54,799 nt of DNA from Gammaproteobacteria bacterium (GCA_027297435.1 JAPUIA010000107.1:1-54799); one strand, 5' to 3'; shown: positions 1 through 8,476, numbered from the stretch's first letter. Program-made: numbers and translations. The notes: generated from the letters alone by a model not told the origin.

Positions 1-835
1 CCAGCACGCTGGCTTTCTTGTGGATAATCCATTCCGTAATCATCCAGCCCAACGCCGCACAGGCCGTGGCCACTTGTGTCACGAGCATCGCCATCCCGGC
101 CGTGCCATCCGCCGCCAATTGGCTACCGGCGTTGAATCCGAACCAGCCGACCCACAGCATCGCGGCGCCAATGACCGATAAGGTCAGGTTGTGAGGGGGC
201 ATTGGGGTACCCGGATAGCCTTTGCGTTTGCCTAAGACGAGCGCGGTCACGAGGGCCGCAATTCCAGCATTGATATGTACGACCGTACCGCCCGCGAAAT
301 CCAGGATGCCTCTTGCACCCAACCAACCGCCTTCGCCCCAAACCCAATGGGTTATGGGGGCGTAAACGAATGACACCCATAGCGCTACAAAGGCAAGCAG
401 CGCCGAGAACCTCATCCGGTCGACGAAGGCGCCGACGATCAGCGCTGGCGTAATAATCGCAAACGTCAATTGAAAGGTAATGAACACTGTCTCGGGAATC
501 GTTCCAGAAACCGAGTCGACCCCTACGCCAGCCAGGAACGTCTTGCTCAAGCCGCCCCAATAAGCGCCTTCACCACCGAACGCGAAGCTATAAGCCCAGC
601 ATATCCAGACCACGGTGACCAAACAGGTGATCGCAAAGCACTGCATCAATACCGACAGCACGTTCTTCACGCGAACCATCCCTGCATAGAACAGGGATAG
701 ACCCGGAATGGTCATGAACAACACGAGCGCGGTAGCCGTCAACATCCATGCCGTATCACCCGCGTTGACTCCATCCGAAGCAAATACGGGTGCGGCGATC
801 AGGCCTACACTTAAGCCCAAGATCCAGCGTTTCAT
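1..835 (-). CDS. amt: Ammonium transporter, Amt/MEP family (partial, 3' end outside window)
   Basis: Conducts ammonium/ammonia across the inner membrane. The visible 278 codons start with an ATG preceded by an AAGGGGA-type Shine-Dalgarno and a signal-like leader ending VFASDG, as in AmtB precursors. Family hallmarks are present: the FYAGMVR segment after the first helix, PITHWVWG, and FAGGTVVHINAG, which holds the first of the two pore histidines. The second pore histidine lies beyond the window edge. No glnK gene lies directly upstream, although glnK-amtB linkage is common. A sigma-54 promoter and an NtrC-like palindrome sit upstream, which fits induction under nitrogen limitation. The family assignment is very secure; the reading frame is open to base 1. 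Confidence 0.95.
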   Translation of the reverse strand, partial: MKRWILGLSVGLIAAPVFASDGVNAGDTAWMLTATALVLFMTIPGLSLFYAGMVRVKNVLSVLMQCFAITCLVTVVWICWAYSFAFGGEGAYWGGLSKTFLAGVGVDSVSGTIPETVFITFQLTFAIITPALIVGAFVDRMRFSALLAFVALWVSFVYAPITHWVWGEGGWLGARGILDFAGGTVVHINAGIAALVTALVLGKRKGYPGTPMPPHNLTLSVIGAAMLWVGWFGFNAGSQLAADGTAGMAMLVTQVATACAALGWMITEWIIHKKASVL

Positions 836-917
836 TGTTATCGTTCCCCTTTGATTAGACGTTGAGTCAGTGCTTGATTTTTTTAGACGTCAAACGGCGT
901 CCGAGCCTTTAAGATGA

Positions 918-933
918 AGCAAATGCCGTGCCA
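918..933 (-). promoter_or_regulatory. Sigma-54 (RpoN) promoter of amt
   Basis: On the minus strand the sequence reads TGGCACGGCATTTGCT. This matches the -24/-12 consensus TGGCAC-N5-TTGCW at every conserved position. The predicted start of transcription is near base 907, giving a leader of about 72 nt before the amt ATG at 835. RpoN control of amt genes is well established in proteobacteria. Confidence 0.85.
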
Positions 934-984
934 TCAAGAAATAGGCCCGAAACGCCCTAAATGGGTTGGTTACGCAACCCGCCC

Positions 985-1001
985 TGCACTCTTTTCGTGC
1001 A
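985..1001 (-). promoter_or_regulatory. Probable NtrC enhancer site
   Basis: The 17-bp element TGCACTCTTTTCGTGCA agrees with the NtrC consensus TGCACC-N5-GGTGCA in 10 of 12 fixed positions and has perfect TGCAC/GTGCA arms. It lies about 85 bp upstream of the predicted sigma-54 transcription start, a usual enhancer distance. A second inverted repeat, GGGTTG-N6-CAACCC at 963-980, lies between it and the promoter and has no assigned role. Confidence 0.7.
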
Positions 1002-1215
1002 ACGTTAGGTAGCGCGCCTCTTTTTAGTGCGTAGGGACGATTGCATCTCTGCGAATACCGTTTTCAAGACAAGGAGAACCGGGCGTATCGGTGACCGTGA
1101 TCCGAGATAGCTATTTGATGCTTTAAGGAACCGTAGCGATGTTTTTGCCAGTGGGCCATCGACGTCGCGGGATGTGCCGTAGACTTTTGATCGCAGCGCG
1201 ACGAGGTCATCAAGA

Positions 1216-1244
1216 TTATCCTACGAACGAGACAGATGTATAAA
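1216..1244 (+). promoter_or_regulatory. Candidate sigma-70 promoter for the multicopper oxidase operon
   Basis: A good -10 hexamer, TATAAA (1239-1244), follows a weak -35, TTATCC (1216-1221), with a 17-bp spacer. Transcription would begin near 1251, about 55 bases before the first translated ATG. The -35 matches only three of six positions, so the call is tentative. Confidence 0.35.
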
Positions 1245-1305
1245 ATTTCTCGTGGAGTCCTGTAGTGCCGGCGAGCAAAGCGACGAGCAATCCAGGAGCA
1301 ATACG

Positions 1306-1338
1306 ATGATCGTTAATGTGGGTATCATTGCGGACTAA
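1306..1338 (+). CDS. Ten-residue leader ORF upstream of the multicopper oxidase
   Basis: The frame encodes MIVNVGIIAD and has the best ribosome-binding site of the region, AGGAG at 1294-1298, seven bases before its ATG. Its stop is followed one base later by the ATG at 1340 (TAAGATG), which is in frame with the oxidase. The oxidase starts themselves (1316 or 1340) lack a well-spaced Shine-Dalgarno. The arrangement suggests translational coupling or a regulatory leader peptide. This is inferred from spacing only, and the peptide has no recognisable function. Confidence 0.4.
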   Translation: MIVNVGIIAD

Positions 1339-1339
1339 G

Positions 1340-3079
1340 ATGTCGCAGACCAACCAGCACAGGCACCAATTGCCGGGCCGCGTTGTCGGACTCGGTTGGC
1401 TGGTTGTAATGCTCATCACGCTGAGTATCGCGTTGACGGTACTCATTCCGCCAGTTTGGCTTCCACCAAGCCTGCAGCAACTTCGCTATTCCTGGTTGGG
1501 GGAGCCTGATTTCGTCGAACTTCCAGCGAATCAGCCGCGGGAGCTCAATCTGCCGGAGCTGCCGTGCGACCCCATCATTGCCGCGCGCGGTGAAGCGCGG
1601 GAGATCGAAGGGCTGCAGATAATGCGGTCACCGAGTTGCAATCCAGATCACCCCGCCGATGTCGCTGCATTCGTCAAGGGCACCAACAACATTTCGGCAG
1701 CGACATTAATGGAGACGCTACTGACAGTCGATGCGGTGGACAAGCGTGATGATCTGGATGGTGACGGCGATCCTGATCGAATACACATTCGCCTAGAGGT
1801 CGTCGAGCTCAACGGCAAGTCGCCCGAAATGAGTCAGACAGTGCCTCGATTCGAGATTGCACCGGGGATTGCACCTGGGTTTTGGGTTTTTGCGCCGAAA
1901 ACTCGTGGCATGTCGACGACGAATTTCGGAAGCCTCGAGGCCAATCGACTGTTGCGGATGCCATCGCCGGTAATCCGTGTAGAAGCGGGTGATGAGATCA
2001 GCATCACTTTGGAAAACACACACTACCTACCACACACGATTCATTTGCATGGTGTTGACCATCCTTTCCGTGATGCCAGTGGTGAAGGTAACGACGGTGT
2101 ACCCGGTGTCAGCGAGCGAATGGTTTTCCCTGGCGAGGCGCGCACTTACGAATTCAAGGCTCGACAGACTGGAACGATGTTCTATCACTGTCACGTTCAG
2201 CCGCAAGTTCACGTTATGATGGGATTGAACGGTATGCTCGTTGTCGAGGAGAACCGTCCCGACAACTGGCTGCAAACGCTCAATGTTGGTGCCGGACATG
2301 TTCGTTACCCTTCGGTCGCAAGCCGCGAGGCGTACGACCGAGAGTACGATCTCCATTATTTCGACGTTGACAAGGATCTCAACGATCTCATCAAGGAATA
2401 CAACGATCCGCGACTGATCGCCAAGGCGACCAACCGGGGCTACAACGCGACTCAGCGAACTGCCGAATACTATTTGCTCAATGGCAGGTCGTTCCCCTTT
2501 ACCTTGCTAGAGTCAGCAGTGGTCGTCGATACCGGAGAACATATCAAACTGAGAGTCTTAAATGGCGGTTTGGAGCCGGTGTCTCTGCATACCCACGGAC
2601 ATAAAGTCCGGATTACGCATTATGATGGGGTGGAACAAAACCCTCTGGCGCAAATCACGCGGGACGTAGTTTTCCTGTCGAGCGCCCAACGACTCGATCT
2701 TCTGCTCGACACCAAAAACGACGGGTTGCACAGCTATGGCAGCGGGATCTGGTTACTGCACGATCACCGCGAGCAGGCTGTGACAACCGATGGCATCAAT
2801 CCAGGGGGCGACATTGGCGTTATCGTTTACGAAGACTATCTGGCGGCCAATGGCTGGCCTCGTTTCTTCGGCGATATGCGCCTGTATTTCAGTCCCGACT
2901 ACTATGCAGGTCGTATACCGGTTTGGAGCGCCAGCGACCCTGAAGGACGATTCGGCGAGCCGGAAAACCAACCGGTTACGACAGTGCGATTGGCACTACT
3001 CGGGCTGGTTGGGTTTCTTCTGTTCGGTACGCTGGTGATACTCAGTCGCAGGTTGGTTCGTAGTGTCAAAGCTAGATAG
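1340..3079 (+). CDS. Membrane-anchored multicopper oxidase
   Basis: Oxidises a substrate, possibly a metal ion or a small redox protein, and reduces oxygen through a type 1 copper and a trinuclear cluster. The 579-residue protein has an N-terminal membrane segment (about 14-40) and a C-terminal one (about 551-573), so the catalytic part is likely periplasmic. Four HxH pairs that can supply the trinuclear ligands are visible: HLH 235-237, HCH 283-285, HTH 417-419 and HDH 474-476. The type 1 cysteine (C284) is in the first, N-terminal pair region (HCHVQ, then H291), and the last motif has Asp instead of Cys. That resembles two-domain oxidases with type 1 copper in domain 1, not CopA or CueO. 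Start 1340 is chosen for its coupling to the leader ORF; 1316 is an in-frame alternative. It overlaps the following cupredoxin gene by 17 bases. Confidence 0.85.
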   Translation: MSQTNQHRHQLPGRVVGLGWLVVMLITLSIALTVLIPPVWLPPSLQQLRYSWLGEPDFVELPANQPRELNLPELPCDPIIAARGEAREIEGLQIMRSPSCNPDHPADVAAFVKGTNNISAATLMETLLTVDAVDKRDDLDGDGDPDRIHIRLEVVELNGKSPEMSQTVPRFEIAPGIAPGFWVFAPKTRGMSTTNFGSLEANRLLRMPSPVIRVEAGDEISITLENTHYLPHTIHLHGVDHPFRDASGEGNDGVPGVSERMVFPGEARTYEFKARQTGTMFYHCHVQPQVHVMMGLNGMLVVEENRPDNWLQTLNVGAGHVRYPSVASREAYDREYDLHYFDVDKDLNDLIKEYNDPRLIAKATNRGYNATQRTAEYYLLNGRSFPFTLLESAVVVDTGEHIKLRVLNGGLEPVSLHTHGHKVRITHYDGVEQNPLAQITRDVVFLSSAQRLDLLLDTKNDGLHSYGSGIWLLHDHREQAVTTDGINPGGDIGVIVYEDYLAANGWPRFFGDMRLYFSPDYYAGRIPVWSASDPEGRFGEPENQPVTTVRLALLGLVGFLLFGTLVILSRRLVRSVKAR

Positions 3080-3671
3080 AGGCTTGATCGACGTTATCGC
3101 CTTCACAGCGCTGATAGCCTTTGCGACGGCGCCGGCCGGCGGTGGAGCGCAGGTAAACGACGAGCGTGCGCATCACCGGCAAAAGGATCACAGCGATCAC
3201 AGAATGGTTATAGATGCCGACGGCATGGTCATGAACTACAACGAGAACGAACTGCCGCGCGATTGTGCACAACTTGGCGAAGATGTGACGTTTGACGTTC
3301 ATGTGGGCGTTCGGTATGCGCGCCGAGGGGCCGCGTTCGGATTTGATCTGAACGAATGGCAAGTACCACCGTGCGCTCGAGTGGCCGTGACGCTGATCAA
3401 CGACGACAGCGTTCGTCACCAATGGATGGTGCATGGATTACCGCGCTACCTTTACCCGCAAGGTATGTTTCATTTGGAGGCAAACGGTGGCAGTCGGAAG
3501 ACCGGTAAATTCATCGTTCCGAGTGATGATCGCACCTATCTCGTGCACTGCGATATGGCTCACCACATGGAGAAAGGGCTGAAGGGCCAATTGAAAGTGG
3601 GGAGTGGTTCGGGCGACTTGCCGAGCGTTCCTGGTATCACCGGTGCGCGCCGGCCGGACCGCTATCTCTGA
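3063..3671 (+). CDS. Single-domain cupredoxin with N-terminal signal or anchor
   Basis: A small blue-copper-like protein of 202 residues, probably a periplasmic electron carrier for the overlapping multicopper oxidase. Residues about 8-29 form a hydrophobic export segment, followed by a His-rich stretch (HHRQKDHSDH). The type 1 site is recognisable: H119 in VRHQW, C163 in VHCD and H168. At C+10, where azurins and plastocyanin-like proteins carry the axial Met, the residue is Leu (L173). Starts at GTG inside the end of the upstream gene, so translation is probably coupled. The exact partner and substrate are unknown. Confidence 0.75.
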   Translation: MSKLDRGLIDVIAFTALIAFATAPAGGGAQVNDERAHHRQKDHSDHRMVIDADGMVMNYNENELPRDCAQLGEDVTFDVHVGVRYARRGAAFGFDLNEWQVPPCARVAVTLINDDSVRHQWMVHGLPRYLYPQGMFHLEANGGSRKTGKFIVPSDDRTYLVHCDMAHHMEKGLKGQLKVGSGSGDLPSVPGITGARRPDRYL

Positions 3672-3844
3672 GCGTCAAAGACTATCCTATTCAGTTTTCC
3701 TCGCGGTAGCGCGACCGTGTTAGAACGCTTCGGCCGCACCACGGACGTTGAGAAAGAACTGAACGACAACGTCGTTTAGACCCGGGCTGCTGCGTGACGA
3801 AACACTGAGCCGGGTACGGCCGTCATCGGATCGCTCAAATAATG

Positions 3845-4210
3845 CTAGGGTTCACGGCGCTGCGCCAACAGCGCCGTGAACCATTCACCTGCAACCTGTT
3901 GGCTCTCGCCCTTGCACCTGATCAGGTACGGCTTTCCGCTCGTTGCGCTTTGGCTTGCAATTTTTTCGATGAACTCTTCGGTGCTGTCGATAAGGTGCGC
4001 GTTGCGCCTTCTTTTGGATTTCAGGTGCGCACGGGCACCTTTCCCCGTGAGTCTGTTGCCATTGCGAACGAACGTACAACCACCTTTGCCCACCGAGCTG
4101 ATTAAATAGTCGATCTCTTCGTTCATCGAGCCCGCTGAAGATGCAGCGGGCTGTGACACAAAAACGAGTAACAGACCGCAAAGCAAACGGCCGCCTGAAC
4201 TCTTAAGCAT
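3845..4210 (-). CDS. DUF5329 family exported protein
   Basis: A 121-residue protein with a signal peptide (about 1-26, cleavage near ASSAGS). The mature part matches the DUF5329 pattern as I know it: I-DYLI-S-V--GGCTFVRNG, then AHL--K, a TEEFI helix, SATSGKPYLIRC and a W-L-R ending. Two cysteines (in GGC and IRC) could form a disulfide. The function of the family is unknown. It starts five bases after the stop of the PQQ dehydrogenase gene and is probably co-transcribed with it. Confidence 0.75.
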   Translation of the reverse strand: MLKSSGGRLLCGLLLVFVSQPAASSAGSMNEEIDYLISSVGKGGCTFVRNGNRLTGKGARAHLKSKRRRNAHLIDSTEEFIEKIASQSATSGKPYLIRCKGESQQVAGEWFTALLAQRREP

Positions 4211-4215
4211 CGAAG

Positions 4216-6141
4216 TTACTCGGCGACCCCAGAGTCAGCGGGTAGCGCGTATGCGACTAAACTGTCGCCTAAGTTGCCGGGTATGGGGATGCGCCCGAAA
4301 CCACCGGCCGCGATGACGACGACCTGCCGACCGTCGATGCGGTAGCTCATCGGTATCGCTTGGCCGCCGGCAGGCAGCGACGCTTCCCACAAGACCTCGC
4401 CGGTCTCGATGTCGAACGCTCGAAAGGTAGAGTCGAAGGTTGCCGCCAGGAACACCAAGCCGCTCTTCGTGACGAGAGGACCGCCCATGTTGGGTAGGCC
4501 GATGGTTCCGACCAGCGGGAGATCGCCGATCGGGACGCTCCAGCGCAAGTCTCCCGTCTCTAGGTCCACGGCATGCAACGTACCCCACGGCGGCGGGTTG
4601 CACGGCAGGAAGAAGTTGGATAAGAAAAACTCCCGACGCATGCCCCAAGGGGTGCCTTCCTGGCGTCCGTGCTCCACATCGGGTTGCTCTGCGCGAGCGT
4701 CCTCGAACTGGGCGCGCGGGAACAGGGTGACGACCCAAGGCAAATCCATCACGTTCGCGACCAGCAGTTGACGCTCCGGATCGACGGCGACGCCGCCCCA
4801 GTTCGTGCCGCCGGCGTTGCCGGGTATCATGATCGTGCCCTGGGTCGTCGGCGGCGTGAAAGCGCCGTCGAAACGGAGCCTTTCGACCTGCTCCCGACAA
4901 TAGCCACGATCCCAGAACGTGAGGCCCCACACGTCCTCGGGCGTGATACTCAAACGCATGAGGGGTGGCGGCCTAACGGGAAAGGGCTGGGTTGGCGAGA
5001 GTACGAAGTCGTCCTCGCCACCCTGTGGTACCGGTCGCTCCTCCACTGGAATCAGCGGCTCACCGGTCTCGCGATCGAGGATGAACAGGTGGCTCGACTT
5101 GGTGGATTGCACCACCGCCGGAATCATTTGGTCGCCGCGGCGCAGCGGAAACAAAACCGGCTGTGATGCAACGTCGAGATCCCACACGTCGTGGTGCACG
5201 GTTTGGAAGGACCAAGCCACCTCTCCCGTACGGGCATGCAAGGCGACGGTGCTACTGCCGTAGTAGTCGAGACCCTGGCGATGCGCGTTGGCATAGTCGG
5301 GCGTGGGGTTGCCGGTCGGAACGAATAGCAGGTCGCGTTCCGGATCGTACGACATGGGTGCCCAGACGTTCGGCGTCGAGAGCATCCAACCGCTGTCCGG
5401 GTCGCGCTTGCCGCCAGGCTCGTCAGGCGGCGCCAAGTCCCAAGCCCAGGCCATCTCGCCCGTGCGCACGTCGAAAGCGCGGATGACGCCGGAAGGGGCT
5501 TCGATGCGGGCGTTGTCGCCGATCGCCGAACCCACCACCACCAAGTCGCCGGCCAGCGTCGGCGCCGAGGTCAGCTGATACTCGCCCTTCCAGCGTTGAT
5601 CACCGACGCCGGGGTTCAGATCGACGCTGCCTCCCTCGCCGAAGTCGGTGCACGGCGTCCCGGTGCCAGCGTCGATTGCGAACAGTCGAGCGTCGACGGT
5701 GTTGGTGAGTATTCGGTGGCGGCAACGCGCGCCGACCTCGGCCACCGGATCGATCCAGCTGGCGACGCCTCGGCACACGAGTTGGTTGGACCACCCCGCA
5801 TGCTTGTCGATCTCCGGATCGAAGATCCAAAGCTCCTTGCCGGTGAGCGGGTCCAGCGCGAATACTCGATTGAAGGGAGTGCAGCCGTACAGCGTGCCTT
5901 CCACTAGGAGCGGCGTCAGCTCGAAGGCGCTCGTCGTCCTGAAGGGCGGCGTTTGATCGGAGAGGTCGCCGTGGCGCCAGGTCCAGAGCTCCTCCAGTTG
6001 ATCGACGTTCTCGGGCGTGATCTGGTCGAGCTCTGCGTAGCGCATGCCACCCGGGTCGCCGCCCCAATGTGTCCACGACGCATCCTGCCCCGAAGCGCTG
6101 ATGGCCGGGAGGAGCAGAACGATCAGGGCGATCCAGTGCAT
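4216..6141 (-). CDS. PQQ-dependent dehydrogenase, membrane glucose/quinate dehydrogenase type
   Basis: A periplasmic quinoprotein that oxidises a sugar, polyol or cyclic acid and passes electrons to quinone. The beta-propeller of the glucose/quinate/shikimate group is clear: WTHWGGDPGGMRY at the N-terminus, TPFNRVFALDPLTGKELW, the HHDVWDLD segment, GGTNWGGVAVDP, and a C-terminal segment ending VVIAAGG. The start at 6141 gives a good signal peptide (MHWIALIVLLLPAISASGQ) and a GGGGTAAG box; the longer frame to 6303 has no such features. Unlike true membrane glucose dehydrogenases it has no five-helix N-terminal membrane domain, so it is soluble or peripheral. The 641-residue length fits the propeller alone. 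The substrate is not predictable. Confidence 0.87.
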   Translation of the reverse strand: MHWIALIVLLLPAISASGQDASWTHWGGDPGGMRYAELDQITPENVDQLEELWTWRHGDLSDQTPPFRTTSAFELTPLLVEGTLYGCTPFNRVFALDPLTGKELWIFDPEIDKHAGWSNQLVCRGVASWIDPVAEVGARCRHRILTNTVDARLFAIDAGTGTPCTDFGEGGSVDLNPGVGDQRWKGEYQLTSAPTLAGDLVVVGSAIGDNARIEAPSGVIRAFDVRTGEMAWAWDLAPPDEPGGKRDPDSGWMLSTPNVWAPMSYDPERDLLFVPTGNPTPDYANAHRQGLDYYGSSTVALHARTGEVAWSFQTVHHDVWDLDVASQPVLFPLRRGDQMIPAVVQSTKSSHLFILDRETGEPLIPVEERPVPQGGEDDFVLSPTQPFPVRPPPLMRLSITPEDVWGLTFWDRGYCREQVERLRFDGAFTPPTTQGTIMIPGNAGGTNWGGVAVDPERQLLVANVMDLPWVVTLFPRAQFEDARAEQPDVEHGRQEGTPWGMRREFFLSNFFLPCNPPPWGTLHAVDLETGDLRWSVPIGDLPLVGTIGLPNMGGPLVTKSGLVFLAATFDSTFRAFDIETGEVLWEASLPAGGQAIPMSYRIDGRQVVVIAAGGFGRIPIPGNLGDSLVAYALPADSGVAE

Positions 6142-6507
6142 ATGTCTTACCCCGCTCGGTGGCGAACGTTCGTTGTCGACACATCGATCCAGCGGCAGGG
6201 GCATCGCGCCAGCATCTCCGAATGTTTCGTGTGCAGTTTGCATGGGCGATGAGGCCGCTCCGACTGATCGCTCGAGTCTACCTAAAATGGGGCGTCGAAA
6301 CATGATTGGCTAATGGCGAGTCCGGATCCTGTGCGGAAGTTCAGACCTATAACGGGGCTTACATAGCGCGTAAAGCACAGATGGTAGGGGTTTTGGAACG
6401 CCCACTTTCCGCGGAAGAATTTTTCGGGCCAGTGTCCTACGAAGCGTTAGGCCGTTTTCCCACACAGCGTGTGTATGCTGTTTATGCGTCCCGCTGGTTG
6501 AATAAAG
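6142..6507. other. Intergenic region upstream of the PQQ dehydrogenase
   Basis: This 366-bp stretch should hold the promoter of the PQQ dehydrogenase gene and the 3' flank of the MFS gene. Two small perfect palindromic elements are visible: TTCCGCGGAA at 6407-6416 and CACAC-AGC-GTGTG at 6461-6473. Either may be an operator, but no known consensus is matched. No convincing gene was seen. Confidence 0.4.
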
Positions 6508-7857
6508 CTACACCTCCCTCAGATTGCGCTGGTACGTTTCGGATAACAGAAAGACGGACAAGAACGTCAGTCCGCAGGCGACAGCGATATACACCGATAT
6601 GCCGAGCGTGCTGCCATAGGTCGCGAGAATGGCAGTTGCGATGATCGGTGCCAAGGCTCCACCGAGTATCGCGCCCAATTGATACCCGAGCGAGGCACCG
6701 GAATAGCGCACGTGCGTGCTGAACATCTCTGTCAGAAACGCCGCCTGCGGCCCGTACATCATTCCGATGAGGATCAGACCTACGGACACGCCTACCGTGA
6801 TCCATAGAAACGAACCCGTATCCACGAGTGGAAACAGGACGAACCCCCACACGCCCATGAGGGCCGCGCCGAGCATGTAGACGCCACGCCTACCGTGTTT
6901 GTCCGAATACATCGCGGCCATGAACTGCGTGGGAATCTGTACGACCGACGCAAGCAGCACCGCCGCTAGCATTGTGCCGCGCGGTAGGCCAAGCCCAGCC
7001 GGGTCGGTGCCGTAGGCAATGACGAATGTGATCATGATGTAGAAGGTCACCTGCGCGGCTAGAAACGCACCTGCTGCCAAGGCGATTTGTTTTGGATAGG
7101 TCGTGATGGCCTCGAGTACGGGTGATCGGCGCGCGACCACCTGCTCCACGACGGTATCGGTCGGGAGATTCGGAGTCGCGGTCAAAGCTTGCAGCTCGCG
7201 GAACGCAGGCGTGTCTTCGAGGCGCAGCTGCACGTACAAACTCAAGCCGATCAGCGAGACGCTCGCGACGAACGGGATGCGCCAACCCCAGGCCATGAAT
7301 GCCTCTTGAGACACGCTAGCCGTCACGATCAAAAACGCTAGGTTGGCGAGGATCAGGCCGACGGGTGCGCCGGCCTGCGCGAACGCTCCATAGAAGCCGC
7401 GTTTGTCGGGCGGCGCGTTTTCGGTCACCAGCAACATCGCGCCGCCCCATTGGCCGCCCACCGCAAGCCCTTGCACGAACCTGAGCAGTACCAATGAGAC
7501 GGGCGCAAACGCGCCGATCATCGCGTAGGTGGGCAGGAGACCGATAAGTGTCGTCGCCACCCCCATCATCATGAGGGCGACCACCAACGTTTTTTTGCGC
7601 CCAACCCGATCGCCGAAGTGACCGAACACGACGGCGCCGATTGGTCGGGCAAGGAACCCCACTGCAAAGGTGCTGAACGAGGCGATTAAACTGGCGTAGG
7701 GCGGCATGTCTGCTGCGAAGAACACGGTTGGAAACACCAACGCCGCTGCGGTGGCGTACAGAAAGAAATCGAACCACTCGATGCTGGTCCCGGCCAAAGC
7801 CGTGAGCGCCACACGGCGCATAGAACCGCTGGGCGCGGTGACCGTGGCACTAGACAT
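6508..7857 (-). CDS. MFS transporter, metabolite:H+ symporter (MHS) family
   Basis: A 449-residue inner-membrane symporter with 12 predicted helices, probably importing an organic acid or similar metabolite with protons. MHS hallmarks are the IEWFDFFLYATAAALVF helix 1, the cytoplasmic loop GHFGDRVGRKKTL, RFVQGLAVGGQWGGA in helix 4, and WGWRIPFVASV in helix 6. Relatives include ShiA (shikimate), KgtP and ProP. A GAGAGG ribosome-binding site precedes the ATG. It is separated from the downstream PQQ gene by 366 bp and from the upstream GFA gene by 66 bp, so it may be a single transcription unit. The substrate is unknown. Confidence 0.9.
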   Translation of the reverse strand: MSSATVTAPSGSMRRVALTALAGTSIEWFDFFLYATAAALVFPTVFFAADMPPYASLIASFSTFAVGFLARPIGAVVFGHFGDRVGRKKTLVVALMMMGVATTLIGLLPTYAMIGAFAPVSLVLLRFVQGLAVGGQWGGAMLLVTENAPPDKRGFYGAFAQAGAPVGLILANLAFLIVTASVSQEAFMAWGWRIPFVASVSLIGLSLYVQLRLEDTPAFRELQALTATPNLPTDTVVEQVVARRSPVLEAITTYPKQIALAAGAFLAAQVTFYIMITFVIAYGTDPAGLGLPRGTMLAAVLLASVVQIPTQFMAAMYSDKHGRRGVYMLGAALMGVWGFVLFPLVDTGSFLWITVGVSVGLILIGMMYGPQAAFLTEMFSTHVRYSGASLGYQLGAILGGALAPIIATAILATYGSTLGISVYIAVACGLTFLSVFLLSETYQRNLREV

Positions 7858-7923
7858 GGACCTCTCCCCGGGGGTGTTTTTGTTGTTCTAGAGCTGAAGC
7901 ATACCAGCAAGCCGCCGGAAGGT

Positions 7924-8346
7924 TTACTTGCGAGACGGTTTGAAGTCGCTGGCATCCGGTAGGTGTTCGTCGAGGTGCAACCATTCGATCTTGCTGTCGC
8001 GGTAGTCATGAAAACCGGCCGGAAAAGCGTCCGGATCGTCGAACGCACCGATCGTGACGTAGATGCGTTCCGGCCGCGGATTGAACCCGAAGCACAGGCT
8101 GGTGCCGCAGCGGGAGCAAAAGCCACGCCAAGCCGCTTCGCTCGAGTCGTAGCGTGCCAGTTTGCCAATCCACCGCACTTTGTCGCTCTCGAATGTGGCG
8201 AAGGTCGCCACCGCTGCGCCGACGGCGCGTCGACACATCGTACAGTGACAGTGGGTGACTCGGCGGGGCGCGGTTGACGCTTCGAACTTGACCGCACCGC
8301 AGAGACAAGATCCGTTGACGCTCACCTTTGCGCGGTCATCGGTCAT
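7924..8346 (-). CDS. GFA family (Mss4-like) zinc protein
   Basis: A 140-residue zinc-binding protein of the glutathione-dependent formaldehyde-activating enzyme fold; most members have no proven activity. Zinc and structural cysteines are visible in order: CLCGAV, CHCTMC, and CSRCGTSL. The family-typical VTIGAFDDPDAF and WLHLDEHLPD segments close the domain. The start at 8346 (MTDDRAK) is preferred because AAGGA lies six bases upstream; a GTG at 8364 has no ribosome-binding site. It is the first of a run of separate minus-strand genes, with no obvious operon partner. Confidence 0.88.
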   Translation of the reverse strand: MTDDRAKVSVNGSCLCGAVKFEASTAPRRVTHCHCTMCRRAVGAAVATFATFESDKVRWIGKLARYDSSEAAWRGFCSRCGTSLCFGFNPRPERIYVTIGAFDDPDAFPAGFHDYRDSKIEWLHLDEHLPDASDFKPSRK

Positions 8347-8476
8347 GTATCGTCCTTGGGGCACCTCTAAAAGCCTCTCACGTACTCAGCGCATTTATGC
8401 GGGGCCTGAGGCAAGGCGCGGCTGCAGGTAATGGTCGGTCCCATTGGCAAGAGCCGCGACGATGGCACAAGTGCCC

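Larger units (their letters stand above)
836..1305. other. Divergent intergenic region between amt and the multicopper oxidase
   Basis: This 470-bp gap holds the amt leader, sigma-54 promoter, NtrC-like site and an unexplained inverted repeat (963-980) on the amt side, and a candidate sigma-70 promoter on the oxidase side. A 34-codon frame at 1139-1243 has an AAGGA box nine bases upstream, but its product resembles nothing known to me, so it is not called as a gene. Confidence 0.6.

Noticed and set aside
1139-1243. 34-codon frame with an AAGGA box in the amt/oxidase intergenic region
   Set aside because: Composition is Arg-rich and unlike a conserved peptide; a single ribosome-binding-like match is weak evidence.
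6306-6644. 112-codon plus-strand frame next to the MFS gene
   Set aside because: Half of it overlaps the 3' end of the MFS gene and the product resembles no family; codon use is poor.
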